A DNA stretch of 64,000 bases from Cerasicoccus frondis (GTDB taxonomy: Bacteria; Verrucomicrobiota; Verrucomicrobiia; Opitutales; Cerasicoccaceae), in NCBI GenBank assembly GCA_031296915.1, contig JAVDPC010000009.1, positions 124,001-188,000 on the forward strand, read 5' to 3'. Numbering within the stretch: position 1 is the stretch's first letter; each line of letters begins with the position of its first letter. The notes under the pieces were generated by a model. It searched no databases. It saw only the letters and a program-made list of their open reading frames with translations, and was not told where the DNA came from. The position numbers were made by a program, and so were the translations under genes. This document shows positions 53,536-61,375 of the stretch, piece after piece.

Positions 53536-54674
53536 GTTAAAGCTTCCTTGACCGCCTGGATGAGGCGGGCGGTATCGTCCACTGTCAATTGGGCATTTAA
53601 CGAAATGCGTAAGCGACTACTACCAGTGGGCACGGTTGGAGGGCGCACCGCGCCGACTCGAAAGCCGTGCTGTTCTAACGTTTCCGCCGCTTTCATTGTC
53701 TTATCAGTATCCCCCACCACAACGGGAATGATCGGAGAATCCCCATCTGGCGCGTGCTTGATCAGTTGACGCAACTCACGGGAACGTTGCCGCCACACAC
53801 TACGCTCAGCACTCATAGACGCGGCAAGGTCGATCGCTTTATTGGCCGCCGCCGCACAACCCGGCGCCAAATAAGTCGAGTAAATGAACTCACCCGCAAA
53901 ATTAATCAGGTAATCGCGCAAACTTACTTTGTGAAACAAAGTATAAGCGCCCATCGAACCAAGCCCCTTCCCCAAGGTGCCAACCAAAACATCGACGCAA
54001 TCCTTGACGCCGTTTTCCTCAACGAGACCACTTCCCCGCTCGCCATACCAACCAACAGCGTGCGCTTCATCCACGATCCATACAAAGTTAAATCGCTCCT
54101 TCAAATCGGCAATTGCCTTGAGATCAGGATAATCGCCATCCATGGAAAATACGGATTCCGTAACAACGAAGATCGTTCGCGCCTCACCCTCGTGCAGCGT
54201 GAGAAGCTCGGCAAGGTGACTGACATCGAGATGACGATAACGTTGCAAACGCGCTCCCGACCTCAAGACGCCCTCAACCATGCTCGCGTGTATCAGCCGG
54301 TCCGCCAACACAAGGTCTCCTCGTTGCGGTAGACGTCCCAGCAAAGCCTGATTCACCGCATAGCCGGAATTCCAGACGAGACCATGCTCAAAACCAGTCC
54401 ACGCTGCGAGCTTCTGCTCTAGCTCGGCATGCGCATCAGTGTAACCTGAAATCAACGGCGAAGCAGAGGCAGAGGCGCCCCACTTTGCCGTTGCTGCTTG
54501 CGCCGCCTCGATCACCTCCGGATGTTGCGCCAATCGCAAATAGTCGTTATTGGATAAATCGATGGTTGGCGCGAGAGCGCTACGCGGGGTCAACGTGCGT
54601 CGCAACCCCTTATCAGAACGCTCGGACAACGCCGCATCTACTCGATCCCAAAACTGGCTGGTCACTTCAACCAT
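53532..54674 (-). CDS. bioF: BioF, 8-amino-7-oxononanoate synthase
   Basis: 380-residue PLP enzyme of the alpha-oxoamine synthase family. DLSNNDYLRLAQHP at the start, VTESVFSMDGDYPDLKAI, DEAHAVGWYGERGSG, and the PLP lysine in GTLGKGLGSMGAY. Joins pimeloyl-thioester with alanine. Overlaps bioD by 13 bp. A palindrome copy at 53926-53942 codes for TLFHKV. Confidence 0.95.
   Translation of the reverse strand: MVEVTSQFWDRVDAALSERSDKGLRRTLTPRSALAPTIDLSNNDYLRLAQHPEVIEAAQAATAKWGASASASPLISGYTDAHAELEQKLAAWTGFEHGLVWNSGYAVNQALLGRLPQRGDLVLADRLIHASMVEGVLRSGARLQRYRHLDVSHLAELLTLHEGEARTIFVVTESVFSMDGDYPDLKAIADLKERFNFVWIVDEAHAVGWYGERGSGLVEENGVKDCVDVLVGTLGKGLGSMGAYTLFHKVSLRDYLINFAGEFIYSTYLAPGCAAAANKAIDLAASMSAERSVWRQRSRELRQLIKHAPDGDSPIIPVVVGDTDKTMKAAETLEQHGFRVGAVRPPTVPTGSSRLRISLNAQLTVDDTARLIQAVKEALT
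53926..53942. repeat. dispersed palindrome copy 14 (bioF)
   Basis: ACTTTG-TGAAA-CAAAGT; encodes TLFHKV. Confidence 0.85.
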
Positions 54675-55330
54675 GGGGCCTCCAGCTTACGCGGCAATTC
54701 CATGCCATAATCCTGCACCGCCCACAGAGGAAAAGCCAATTGGGTCAGCACGTCCTGATTGATCAGGCGTATTTCCGCCGCTGCATCTGCCTGAGCCTCG
54801 TTCAGCCACCAACCAGCCGGTAGTCCCTTGGCGCCTGCATAGTGCGCCAATAAGCGAGCCTGATTAATAGCGCCCAACCGGTCCCCCACAACCAACACCA
54901 CGTAGTCAGCTTTGATTGCGATGGCGAAGTCAGCCCAATCACGTGGCGTGGCGCCAGCTTCCAAAGGAACACTGAGCCCACCAGCGCCCTCGACGATGCG
55001 CCAGCCGTCATCAGGCAAATCGTTAACCGCATTCACTAAAACATCAAATCGAAGCTCTTCGCCATCCTGTTGCGCCGCTTCCACCGGAGCCATCGGCTTC
55101 GAATATCTGCGCAAGGTCTGTGTCGATACTTTGCATTCCAAAGTTACTTTGTCTTGCAAAGCTTGGCTCACAAATTCCGCATCACCAAAGCCACCTTGCG
55201 CCACCCCGGTTTCCACCGGCTTCACCAAATGCACTGCCTGCCCCTGCCCGACCAACAAACGGGCAATGGAGGCCGCCACCCACGTCTTACCGACGCCGGT
55301 GTCATTTGCACTGATGAAGATTGTCGGCAT
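54662..55330 (-). CDS. bioD: BioD, dethiobiotin synthetase
   Basis: 222 residues. P-loop SANDTGVGKTWVAAS, then PVETGV, EGAGGLSVPLE, VGDRLGAINQ. Forms the ureido ring from DAPA and CO2 with ATP. Two palindromes stand side by side at 55128-55144 and 55146-55162, encoding adjacent ALQDKV and TLECKV peptides in a region that varies in the family. Confidence 0.93.
   Translation of the reverse strand: MPTIFISANDTGVGKTWVAASIARLLVGQGQAVHLVKPVETGVAQGGFGDAEFVSQALQDKVTLECKVSTQTLRRYSKPMAPVEAAQQDGEELRFDVLVNAVNDLPDDGWRIVEGAGGLSVPLEAGATPRDWADFAIAIKADYVVLVVGDRLGAINQARLLAHYAGAKGLPAGWWLNEAQADAAAEIRLINQDVLTQLAFPLWAVQDYGMELPRKLEAPWLK
55128..55144. repeat. dispersed palindrome copy 15 (bioD)
   Basis: ACTTTG-CATTC-CAAAGT; encodes TLECKV. 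One base from copy 16. Confidence 0.85.
55146..55162. repeat. dispersed palindrome copy 16 (bioD)
   Basis: ACTTTG-TCTTG-CAAAGC; encodes ALQDKV. Tandem with copy 15. Confidence 0.85.
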
Positions 55331-55336
55331 CGCTCG

Positions 55337-56452
55337 TTAAGCCTTAGTGCTTTCGACCGGCTCCGCTTCTGCGTGATCGTGGTCGCAGTCGCCTTCACAT
55401 GCATGCGCCCAGTATGGCGCGCCTTCTTCAAGATGCTCAGCAAACGGATCTTCGTGGTGGTGGTCGTGCGAAGGCACCGCAGCTTCACCATCAGCCGCAG
55501 CATGAATGGCGCGCGCATCGTCTGGGTTCAGCGGATGTAAACCTAGCTTGTCCAGCAGCTTGCGGTCATCGGTTGCACTTGGGTTTGCGGTCGTCAAAAG
55601 TTTGTCCCCAAGGAAGATACTGTTCGCGCCAGCTAAGTAACACAGCGCCTGCATTTCGTCGTTCATCTCCGTGCGACCGGCAGACAGGCGAACCATCGCT
55701 TTGGGCATAATAATGCGCGCGGTGGCGATCATCCGCACAAACTCGAAGCTATCGACAAACTTCTGATCCTGGAGCGGTGTGCCCTTCACGGCGACGAGTG
55801 CATTAATCGGCACGGAGTCCGGCTGCGGGTCCATGCTGGCCAACTCAAGCAATAACTTGAGACGGTCTTCGATGCTTTCGCCCATTCCAAGAATCCCACC
55901 GCTGCACACTTCCATACCTGCATCACGAACATTTTGAATCGTCTGCAAGCGGTCATCGTAACTGCGCGTGGTGATAATTTTGCAATAGTACTCACGCGAA
56001 GTGTCGAGGTTGTGATTGTAAACATCGCAGCCTGCTTCCTTAAGACGCTTGGCCTGCGCGGCGTCGAGCATGCCCAACGTGCAGCAGACCTCGAGGCCGA
56101 TCTCCTTAACGCCCTTCACAGTCTCAACAATGTTGTCGAATTGCTTGGTGTTGTAAACACGACGCCAGGCGGCGCCCATGCAAAAGCGAGAAGCTCCGCC
56201 AGCCTTGGCAGCCTCTGCATCCTTAAGAATGGTCGGCGTATCGAGCAGCACCTCGGGCTCGACAAAGGTCTTGTTATGCGCGGACTGTGGACAGTAAGCG
56301 CAGTCCTCGGAACAACGGCCGGTCTTAATTGACTTGAGCGTGCAAAGTTGAACGCCAGCCGGATCTTGATATTTTTGGTGAACCTGCTGAGCCCGGAATA
56401 TGAGCGTTGTAATTGGCAGGTTGTAGATGTCGCGTATTTCGTCGAGTGTCAT
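55337..56452 (-). CDS. bioB: BioB, biotin synthase with His-rich C-terminal tail
   Basis: 371 residues. Radical-SAM motif CSEDCAYC (Cys positions about 49, 53, 56), YNHNLDTSREYY, GGILGMGES, RLSAGR. It inserts sulfur into dethiobiotin using a second iron-sulfur cluster. The final 45 residues are atypical: SHDHHHEDPFAEHLEEG and CEGDCDHDHAEAEP, rich in His, Glu and Cys. This tail may bind metal. Located between bioA (27 bp) and bioD (6 bp). Confidence 0.95.
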   Translation of the reverse strand: MTLDEIRDIYNLPITTLIFRAQQVHQKYQDPAGVQLCTLKSIKTGRCSEDCAYCPQSAHNKTFVEPEVLLDTPTILKDAEAAKAGGASRFCMGAAWRRVYNTKQFDNIVETVKGVKEIGLEVCCTLGMLDAAQAKRLKEAGCDVYNHNLDTSREYYCKIITTRSYDDRLQTIQNVRDAGMEVCSGGILGMGESIEDRLKLLLELASMDPQPDSVPINALVAVKGTPLQDQKFVDSFEFVRMIATARIIMPKAMVRLSAGRTEMNDEMQALCYLAGANSIFLGDKLLTTANPSATDDRKLLDKLGLHPLNPDDARAIHAAADGEAAVPSHDHHHEDPFAEHLEEGAPYWAHACEGDCDHDHAEAEPVESTKA

Positions 56453-56479
56453 GGTGTTGTTGGTTAAAATATTAATGCG

Positions 56480-57829
56480 CTAGATGTAAGCTTTGTGATG
56501 CAAAGTTTCGAGCAAGCCGGTTTTCAGAAATTCGATTTCGTCAGAAGAAATGATCAAAGGCGGCACAATGAGTAAGCTATCCGCCAAGGCTCGCAACAGG
56601 ACGCCTTTCTCGCGCAAGGCGATGCAGAAATGCATGCCGCGTCGCTCTGAGGCGTCCCCCTTCGGCAATTCCAAAGCGCCGGCAAGACCACGCTGACGAA
56701 GCGTGAATGAGGCTGGCAACACATCACGCAGTTCGCGAAAAAAAGCATCAAACGCGGCGATCGTCTGATCCAGCGAGCCATTCGCCATCATTGCTTCGAG
56801 CTTCTCGATGCTTTTGAGCGCCACCACACAACCGAGCGGGTTACCGGTAAACGTGTGCCCGTGGAAGAACGCTTTGTATTCTCCGTATTCGCCCAGAAAA
56901 GCGTTGTAGATTGCTTCGCTGGTCACCGTAGCGGCCAATGGCAAATAGCCCGCTGTCAGCCCTTTAGCCAGACAATAGAAGTCCGGCCTGACGCCTTCAC
57001 TTTCGCCAACCAGCATCGGCCCCAAACGCCCAAAACCAACGAAAACTTCATCTAAAATCAAGTGCGCGCCATAGGCCTGACAGCGCTTCTGAACTTCTCC
57101 CAAGAAGCCCTTGGGCTGAAACAACATGCCGCCGGCTCCCTGCACCCACGGCTCTAGAATAACGGCCGCCACTTCGGCGCCAAACTCCTCAAAATGCGCG
57201 TCAAGCGCAGCGAGGGAGTCTGCCATGTTGCTCGAGAATACCTCACCGCCAATCTCCTCACAAGTCGGCGCGGGTATTCGCTCAACCGGGAATTTCCAGG
57301 GATCAAACCGTTCGTGAAAAATACCACAATCGCCGACCGACATGGTCCCAAAAGTATCGCCATGGTAGGCGTTATTCAGCGCAATGACTCGCTTACGCTC
57401 AGGCTGGCCGGTGAGTTGAAAATACTGGAAGGACAGCTTCAGCGCAATCTCCACCGCATTCGAGCCATTGTCGGAATAAAAGACTCGGTCCAAGCCGGAT
57501 AGTGAGCAGAGCTTTTCGGCAAGCATGCCGCCTGGCTCATGCCCCAGACCCAGATAGGTCGTGTGTGCAATTTTACCGAGCTGCTCAACGATGGCCGCAT
57601 TGAGATCGGCGTCTTGGTGTCCGTGGACATTGGTCCAGATCGAGGCATTCGCGTCGAGGTAACGCTTACCCTCAGTATCGGTTAACCAGCACCCTTGCCC
57701 GCTCTCAATTTGCACACGGGGCAGGCTGCAATACTCCTGCATTTGCGTAAACGGATGCCAGCTCCGGCAGACATCTAATTCGTCTGCGGATTGCGCCTCA
57801 ATGGAGTTCGACTGGAACGTGACTGGCAT
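56480..57829 (-). CDS. bioA: BioA, adenosylmethionine-8-amino-7-oxononanoate aminotransferase
   Basis: 449 residues, class III PLP aminotransferase. CRSWHPFTQMQEY, DANASIWTNVHGHQD, YSDNGSNAVEIALK, NNAYHGDTFGTMSVG, DEVFVGFGRLG, and the PLP lysine in CLAKGLTAGYLPLA. Converts KAPA to DAPA with SAM. First gene of the bio operon; its promoter region (57830-57955) has two dyads. The C-terminal codons (TLHHKAYI) lie in a palindrome copy. Confidence 0.95.
   Translation of the reverse strand: MPVTFQSNSIEAQSADELDVCRSWHPFTQMQEYCSLPRVQIESGQGCWLTDTEGKRYLDANASIWTNVHGHQDADLNAAIVEQLGKIAHTTYLGLGHEPGGMLAEKLCSLSGLDRVFYSDNGSNAVEIALKLSFQYFQLTGQPERKRVIALNNAYHGDTFGTMSVGDCGIFHERFDPWKFPVERIPAPTCEEIGGEVFSSNMADSLAALDAHFEEFGAEVAAVILEPWVQGAGGMLFQPKGFLGEVQKRCQAYGAHLILDEVFVGFGRLGPMLVGESEGVRPDFYCLAKGLTAGYLPLAATVTSEAIYNAFLGEYGEYKAFFHGHTFTGNPLGCVVALKSIEKLEAMMANGSLDQTIAAFDAFFRELRDVLPASFTLRQRGLAGALELPKGDASERRGMHFCIALREKGVLLRALADSLLIVPPLIISSDEIEFLKTGLLETLHHKAYI
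56491..56507. repeat. dispersed palindrome copy 17 (bioA end)
   Basis: GCTTTG-TGATG-CAAAGT; encodes TLHHKA, the last codons but two of bioA. Confidence 0.85.
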
Positions 57830-57837
57830 ATTTTCGA

Positions 57838-57862
57838 ATCTTATACTGCAAGAATATAAGAT
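57838..57862. promoter_or_regulatory. 8-bp inverted repeat in the bioA leader
   Basis: ATCTTATA-n9-TATAAGAT, perfect, 8 bp upstream of the bioA ATG. It could be an operator or a leader hairpin. It does not match the BioR motif TTATnnATAA well. Confidence 0.5.
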
Positions 57863-57871
57863 AAGACTTTC

Positions 57872-57907
57872 TTTTGTTAAGCAAAATCGACAGTTGCATT
57901 AACAAAA
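57872..57907. promoter_or_regulatory. BirA-like operator upstream of bioA
   Basis: TTTTGTTAA (57872-57880) and TTAACAAAA (57899-57907) form a dyad with 18 bases between them. As 9-mers it reads TTGTTAAGC-N14-CATTAACAA, close to the TTGTAAACC-N14/15-GGTTTACAA pattern of BirA operators. Confidence 0.55.
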
Positions 57908-57955
57908 AATTTCCGCCTTCAGGCAAGGCGGAATCCAGAGAAGTTGCTTATGAGT

Positions 57956-58411
57956 TTAAGAAGCGTTGTGCTCGTCGCAGACGACCCGCACTTTCAGGTT
58001 CACCTGTTTGACAGTGTAGCCCATCTGCTTGATCAAAAAACGCTCGCGCAAAATGAGACACGCGTCGTGGAGAGGCGTGGTCTTGCCGCACTCATCACAG
58101 ACCAGATAGGCTTGGGTGTCCACCCCGGAACCAATTTCGTAGAACTGCTTGTCGCCAGCGCCGTCGATTTCGCGCACCAGATCGCACTCCTCAAGCACTT
58201 TGATGGTGCGGTAAACCGTGGCCAACGAAACGAGTTCATCCACACGACGCGCGCTAGCCAGGAGCTGCTCAGCATTGAAGGGCTTTGACTGCTCCAGCAC
58301 ACTCTGAAGAATAACACGACGAGGCGCGGTAATCCGGTGGCCTGCTTGCTTCAGCAGGATTTCCCATTCGTCTAAGCGGTCAGATGGTTCCGAATGGGCG
58401 TTTTCGGACAT
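57956..58411 (-). CDS. fur: Fur-family regulator, Fur-like
   Basis: 151 residues from MSENAH (58411); a TTG further up is unlikely. Winged HTH (HRITAPRRVILQSVLEQ...SLATVYRTIKVL), dimerisation domain with YLVCDECGK and a C-terminal VVCDEH. Last gene of an operon with flavodoxin and a haem-handling protein, whose promoter carries a Fur-box-like dyad. Iron-sensing Fur with autoregulation is inferred. It converges on bioA's promoter side. Confidence 0.85.
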   Translation of the reverse strand: MSENAHSEPSDRLDEWEILLKQAGHRITAPRRVILQSVLEQSKPFNAEQLLASARRVDELVSLATVYRTIKVLEECDLVREIDGAGDKQFYEIGSGVDTQAYLVCDECGKTTPLHDACLILRERFLIKQMGYTVKQVNLKVRVVCDEHNAS

Positions 58412-58413
58412 GG

Positions 58414-58809
58414 TCAAGCGGCGGTGGCTTTAAAGCGGAAGACGAGTTCAATTGGGCGGCGATGCGACATGGTGTCCATCCGGACGCGCTCGATAGCGCG
58501 GTGACATAATTGTTCAAGGTCCGGCTGATCGAGCGTCACCGGAAAACATCCCGAGGGCGCATCGCCAGCTTGGATCGAAATTTCAATATGGTCCTCGATC
58601 CAAGATTTAAGCGGTTCCAACGCCGGTTGAGTGCGAGAATCTGACGCCTGGAGCAATTTAAAAAAGCACTGCACGCACTGGCCAGGCGACGACGGGCTCT
58701 GCGTCATCCCATACAAGTCCAGCAGACTGTCCGCCGCCTTGTAAAATGGCTGACAGAGGGGGCGAACCACCTCCTCGGGCAAAATGGGCATCTGCTGATT
58801 CAAGCTCAT
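58414..58809 (-). CDS. hypothetical protein in the iron operon
   Basis: 131 residues; no signal or membrane helix. Two Cys in PGQCVQCFFKLL (CxxC) and two others. No family is recognised. Its start is 6 bp from the HmuS-like stop, and its own stop is 2 bp from the fur ATG. It probably acts with haem or iron handling. Confidence 0.7.
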   Translation of the reverse strand: MSLNQQMPILPEEVVRPLCQPFYKAADSLLDLYGMTQSPSSPGQCVQCFFKLLQASDSRTQPALEPLKSWIEDHIEISIQAGDAPSGCFPVTLDQPDLEQLCHRAIERVRMDTMSHRRPIELVFRFKATAA

Positions 58810-58815
58810 ATGGGT

Positions 58816-59766
58816 TCAGTAAGACCGCGCCAAAGCCTGCCAATAGCGGTAGCTTTGAGCATTCTGTGAAGTCAGCCTGAAAATGAGATCACCGAAAACA
58901 TCAACGGCTTCAAAGTAGCTAAATTCCTGCTCCTGGTCTCGGTACAAACCGATCCAGTAGTGGGCGATCGAACGGGTGTTCAAGCGCATCGCCCGGCCCT
59001 CGCCTCCCACAAAGATCCAACCATCACGGATGCGCTCCATCGCATGAGGCCGCAGAGGTGTGCAAATATGTCCGAAGCCGCCAACAACGCTCAGCATTAC
59101 ATCTTGTTTTTCTTCAATCACTTCCGCAAAAACTGCGGACACCAGATAATCGTCTCCGCCAAAGCCCATCTCGTAGTCCACCGGGCACCCATTGCCTGCG
59201 AAAAACGGGGCGCACCAAGCATCAGCGGCAACCAACGCATCAGCCGGCGCAGCATGACCAGCGCGCTCTATGGGCTGAAGCTCCGCCAGGCGGCTATAGG
59301 CGCCAAACTCATCGGGTGACAGACAGCGCAAGTGATAAGTTTGCGTCAAATCACGCATGGCGAGGCGGTCTGAATCTGGCGTCAGCGCCACCCGGAAGAT
59401 GGCGTTGCGGTGTTCGTCAAAAAATTCCACCCCCATCAGCGTACCGCAATCACAGGCCTGCTCGTGGGTGGCAAACGCATACTGCCAACGGTCATGGTGC
59501 AAAACCAGTGACGCTTCACTCGAAGCCCCCCGCAACATTCCCCGCTGGGGCTGAAGGACCGGCAGTGAACCCGAATAACCCAAAATGCAATGTCGGTTGC
59601 GAGCAAAACACAACACCGGCTCCACACGCGACGCCGATTCCAGAATGCCTTCCGGCGCACAGTAGAGCTCGCATACATGCACCAACTCACTTTGGCAGGG
59701 TGAACCGCCAGCGTGCTTGGGCATGGCTTCCTTTGAGTCAGCCGAGTGTGGGTCGTTCTTATGCAT
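58816..59766 (-). CDS. HmuS/ChuX-like haem-handling protein (two repeats)
   Basis: About 316 residues from MHKNDPHSADSKEAM (59766). Two HemS-like halves are visible. One has HHDRWQYAFATHE followed by GVEFFDEHRNAIFRVALTPDSD. The other has DGWIFVGGEGRAMRLNTRSIAHYWIGLYRD followed by FEAVDVFGDLIFRLTSQNAQSYRYWQ. This layout matches haem-degrading factors or haem chaperones (HmuS/ChuS), which need a low-potential electron donor. The flavodoxin gene just upstream (8-bp overlap) could supply it. Assignment is from pattern only. Confidence 0.7.
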   Translation of the reverse strand: MHKNDPHSADSKEAMPKHAGGSPCQSELVHVCELYCAPEGILESASRVEPVLCFARNRHCILGYSGSLPVLQPQRGMLRGASSEASLVLHHDRWQYAFATHEQACDCGTLMGVEFFDEHRNAIFRVALTPDSDRLAMRDLTQTYHLRCLSPDEFGAYSRLAELQPIERAGHAAPADALVAADAWCAPFFAGNGCPVDYEMGFGGDDYLVSAVFAEVIEEKQDVMLSVVGGFGHICTPLRPHAMERIRDGWIFVGGEGRAMRLNTRSIAHYWIGLYRDQEQEFSYFEAVDVFGDLIFRLTSQNAQSYRYWQALARSY

Positions 59767-60226
59767 CTTGCTGGATCGCCAGGTTTGCCTCAAAAAAGCG
59801 TCCCATCCAGGCGTCAAAGCCTTCGTCGAAATCGACGTCCAATTCCACGCGCTCCGCCAACGGCTTGGCGCCGCCCTTTTGCAAGGCTTCGTCCAAACGT
59901 CGACCACAGCCGCAGAAATCGTCGTAAGCGCTGTCACCCAAGGCGACAACGTAGTATTCCAAGTGGCTTACCGGCACCTTTTGATCATACAGCGCTTCGC
60001 AGAAGTCGATCGCGTCGTCGGGCGGCTCGCCGTCTCCCCAAGTGGAGAAGATCAAAACCACGCGCTGGGCGTCGGCAAAACGCGAAAGATCCCAATCTTC
60101 CGCGGCGTTCAGGGTGTGCTTGACGCCTTTGGCGTCACATTCATCAGAAAAACGTTCGGCCAAATCCTGGGCGTTGCCAGTAACCGTCCCGTAAATGATG
60201 TGAGTAGTGTTTTCCTTGAGACTCAT
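59759..60226 (-). CDS. flavodoxin
   Basis: 155 residues from MSLKENTTHIIYGTVTGNA (60226). The FMN phosphate loop is YGTVTGNAQ, then FSTWGDGEPPDD (ring-stacking Trp) and VVALGDSAYDDFCG. It carries electrons when iron is scarce. First gene of an iron operon with a Fur-box-like dyad 10 bp upstream. Resembles the flavodoxin domain of sulfite reductase. Confidence 0.9.
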   Translation of the reverse strand: MSLKENTTHIIYGTVTGNAQDLAERFSDECDAKGVKHTLNAAEDWDLSRFADAQRVVLIFSTWGDGEPPDDAIDFCEALYDQKVPVSHLEYYVVALGDSAYDDFCGCGRRLDEALQKGGAKPLAERVELDVDFDEGFDAWMGRFFEANLAIQQDA

Positions 60227-60235
60227 ATTCGCTAT

Positions 60236-60254
60236 AATTAGACTGAGTCTCATT
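60236..60254. promoter_or_regulatory. Fur-box-like dyad
   Basis: AATTAGACTGAGTCTCATT is a 9-1-9 inverted repeat with one mismatch, resembling Fur boxes. A half-site copy (TGAGACTCAT) overlaps the flavodoxin start codon. The site lies before the flavodoxin-HmuS-fur operon. Confidence 0.6.
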
Positions 60255-60307
60255 TTCCGGAAAGAAGTCAAGCTCGCATCGCTACTTTTTCCATTTTCCG
60301 GCAGATT

Positions 60308-61375
60308 TTAACCGACCTCGATCATTCGCAGCTCAGGAAACTCCCCAACTGTGGCGTTGAAATAGATGCGCTGGCCGTCATGCGACCAAACTGGATGCGC
60401 GTGACAAACCTGGTAAGGCGGGTGCTGCTTTTGCCAGTCCACTTCCGGATGCGGCGCACGCGATAGCTCCTGGGTTTCGCCCGTTCGCAAATCCTGCCAA
60501 TAAACCGCCACTTCTCCGTTTTCGTAACCATCAGACAAGATGCTCTTTCCATCCGGATGCACGCTGGGGTGCCCCTCGTCCGGCATGCGGCAAAGCAAAC
60601 GTGATTCGCCAGTATCGGCATCCCAAATCGCAATAGCGCCATTTCCGCCTGAAAAAGCGTAGATAGCGCTGCCATCCGGCATCCATTTCGGGTGGTGGCC
60701 AAACTCACCGATGAGCTTAACATTTCCACCCTGGTCATCGGCGGCAATCAGCACTTTGACGCGAGGTTGATCCGGGTGCTCCGGCAGGTCCTTTTCGTTG
60801 GTGAAAACCGTGAACCAACGCTTCCCGCCCGGCGCCCATTTACTGTTCTTAAAATGAAGCAAATCGCGACGAACCCCGGTTAGATCCATTTGCGCAGCGA
60901 CGACCTCCCAGGCTTGATCCCGATCAAGCAGCTCATGAAGCGACTCATCCTCAATATCGATCCGATAGATCGCGCATTCCTTCGGTGGACGGCCAGCGCC
61001 GTGCCAATTGGAACTCGAAGCCAGCCCACGACGAGTCGTCGGGCAAAAGGTGTTAATCGAGCCGGCAAATTTCTGGGTGATCTGCCCTTCCGCCGTGGCG
61101 ATGTAAATTTGGCTGTCGGAAGAGAAATAAATGTGGTCATTGTCCAACCAACCCTGCTTCGCTCCACTGTGCGGAATGCCGGGACAATGTGTGACTTCGA
61201 CTTCGCGGCCCGTTGCGCGCTCTTGGATGACCACCGTCCCCCAGGTCAGCGGCTTGCCGTCGAAGCGAAAATAAACCAAGCGTTTGCCATCGGGACTCTC
61301 AGGCACGACATCGAAGTAAGTGTGGATGGCGGGCGCGGCAGCAACCACGCGACTTTGTAATGGGGAAGTAATCAT
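60308..61375 (-). CDS. oligogalacturonate lyase-like beta-propeller (PL22-like)
   Basis: 355 residues from MITSPLQSRV (61375), whose ATGA overlaps the stop of the DUF1961 gene. Seven-bladed propeller repeats such as SPDGKRLVYFRFD, HHPKWMPDGSAIYAF and HPDGKSIL. The metal-site pattern of PL22 lyases is visible as QVCHAHP (Q-x2-H-x-H), plus a His in EGHPSVHPDG. It would cleave short uronate oligomers in the cytoplasm. A longer upstream frame overlaps the other gene and was rejected. Confidence 0.8.
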   Translation of the reverse strand: MITSPLQSRVVAAAPAIHTYFDVVPESPDGKRLVYFRFDGKPLTWGTVVIQERATGREVEVTHCPGIPHSGAKQGWLDNDHIYFSSDSQIYIATAEGQITQKFAGSINTFCPTTRRGLASSSNWHGAGRPPKECAIYRIDIEDESLHELLDRDQAWEVVAAQMDLTGVRRDLLHFKNSKWAPGGKRWFTVFTNEKDLPEHPDQPRVKVLIAADDQGGNVKLIGEFGHHPKWMPDGSAIYAFSGGNGAIAIWDADTGESRLLCRMPDEGHPSVHPDGKSILSDGYENGEVAVYWQDLRTGETQELSRAPHPEVDWQKQHPPYQVCHAHPVWSHDGQRIYFNATVGEFPELRMIEVG

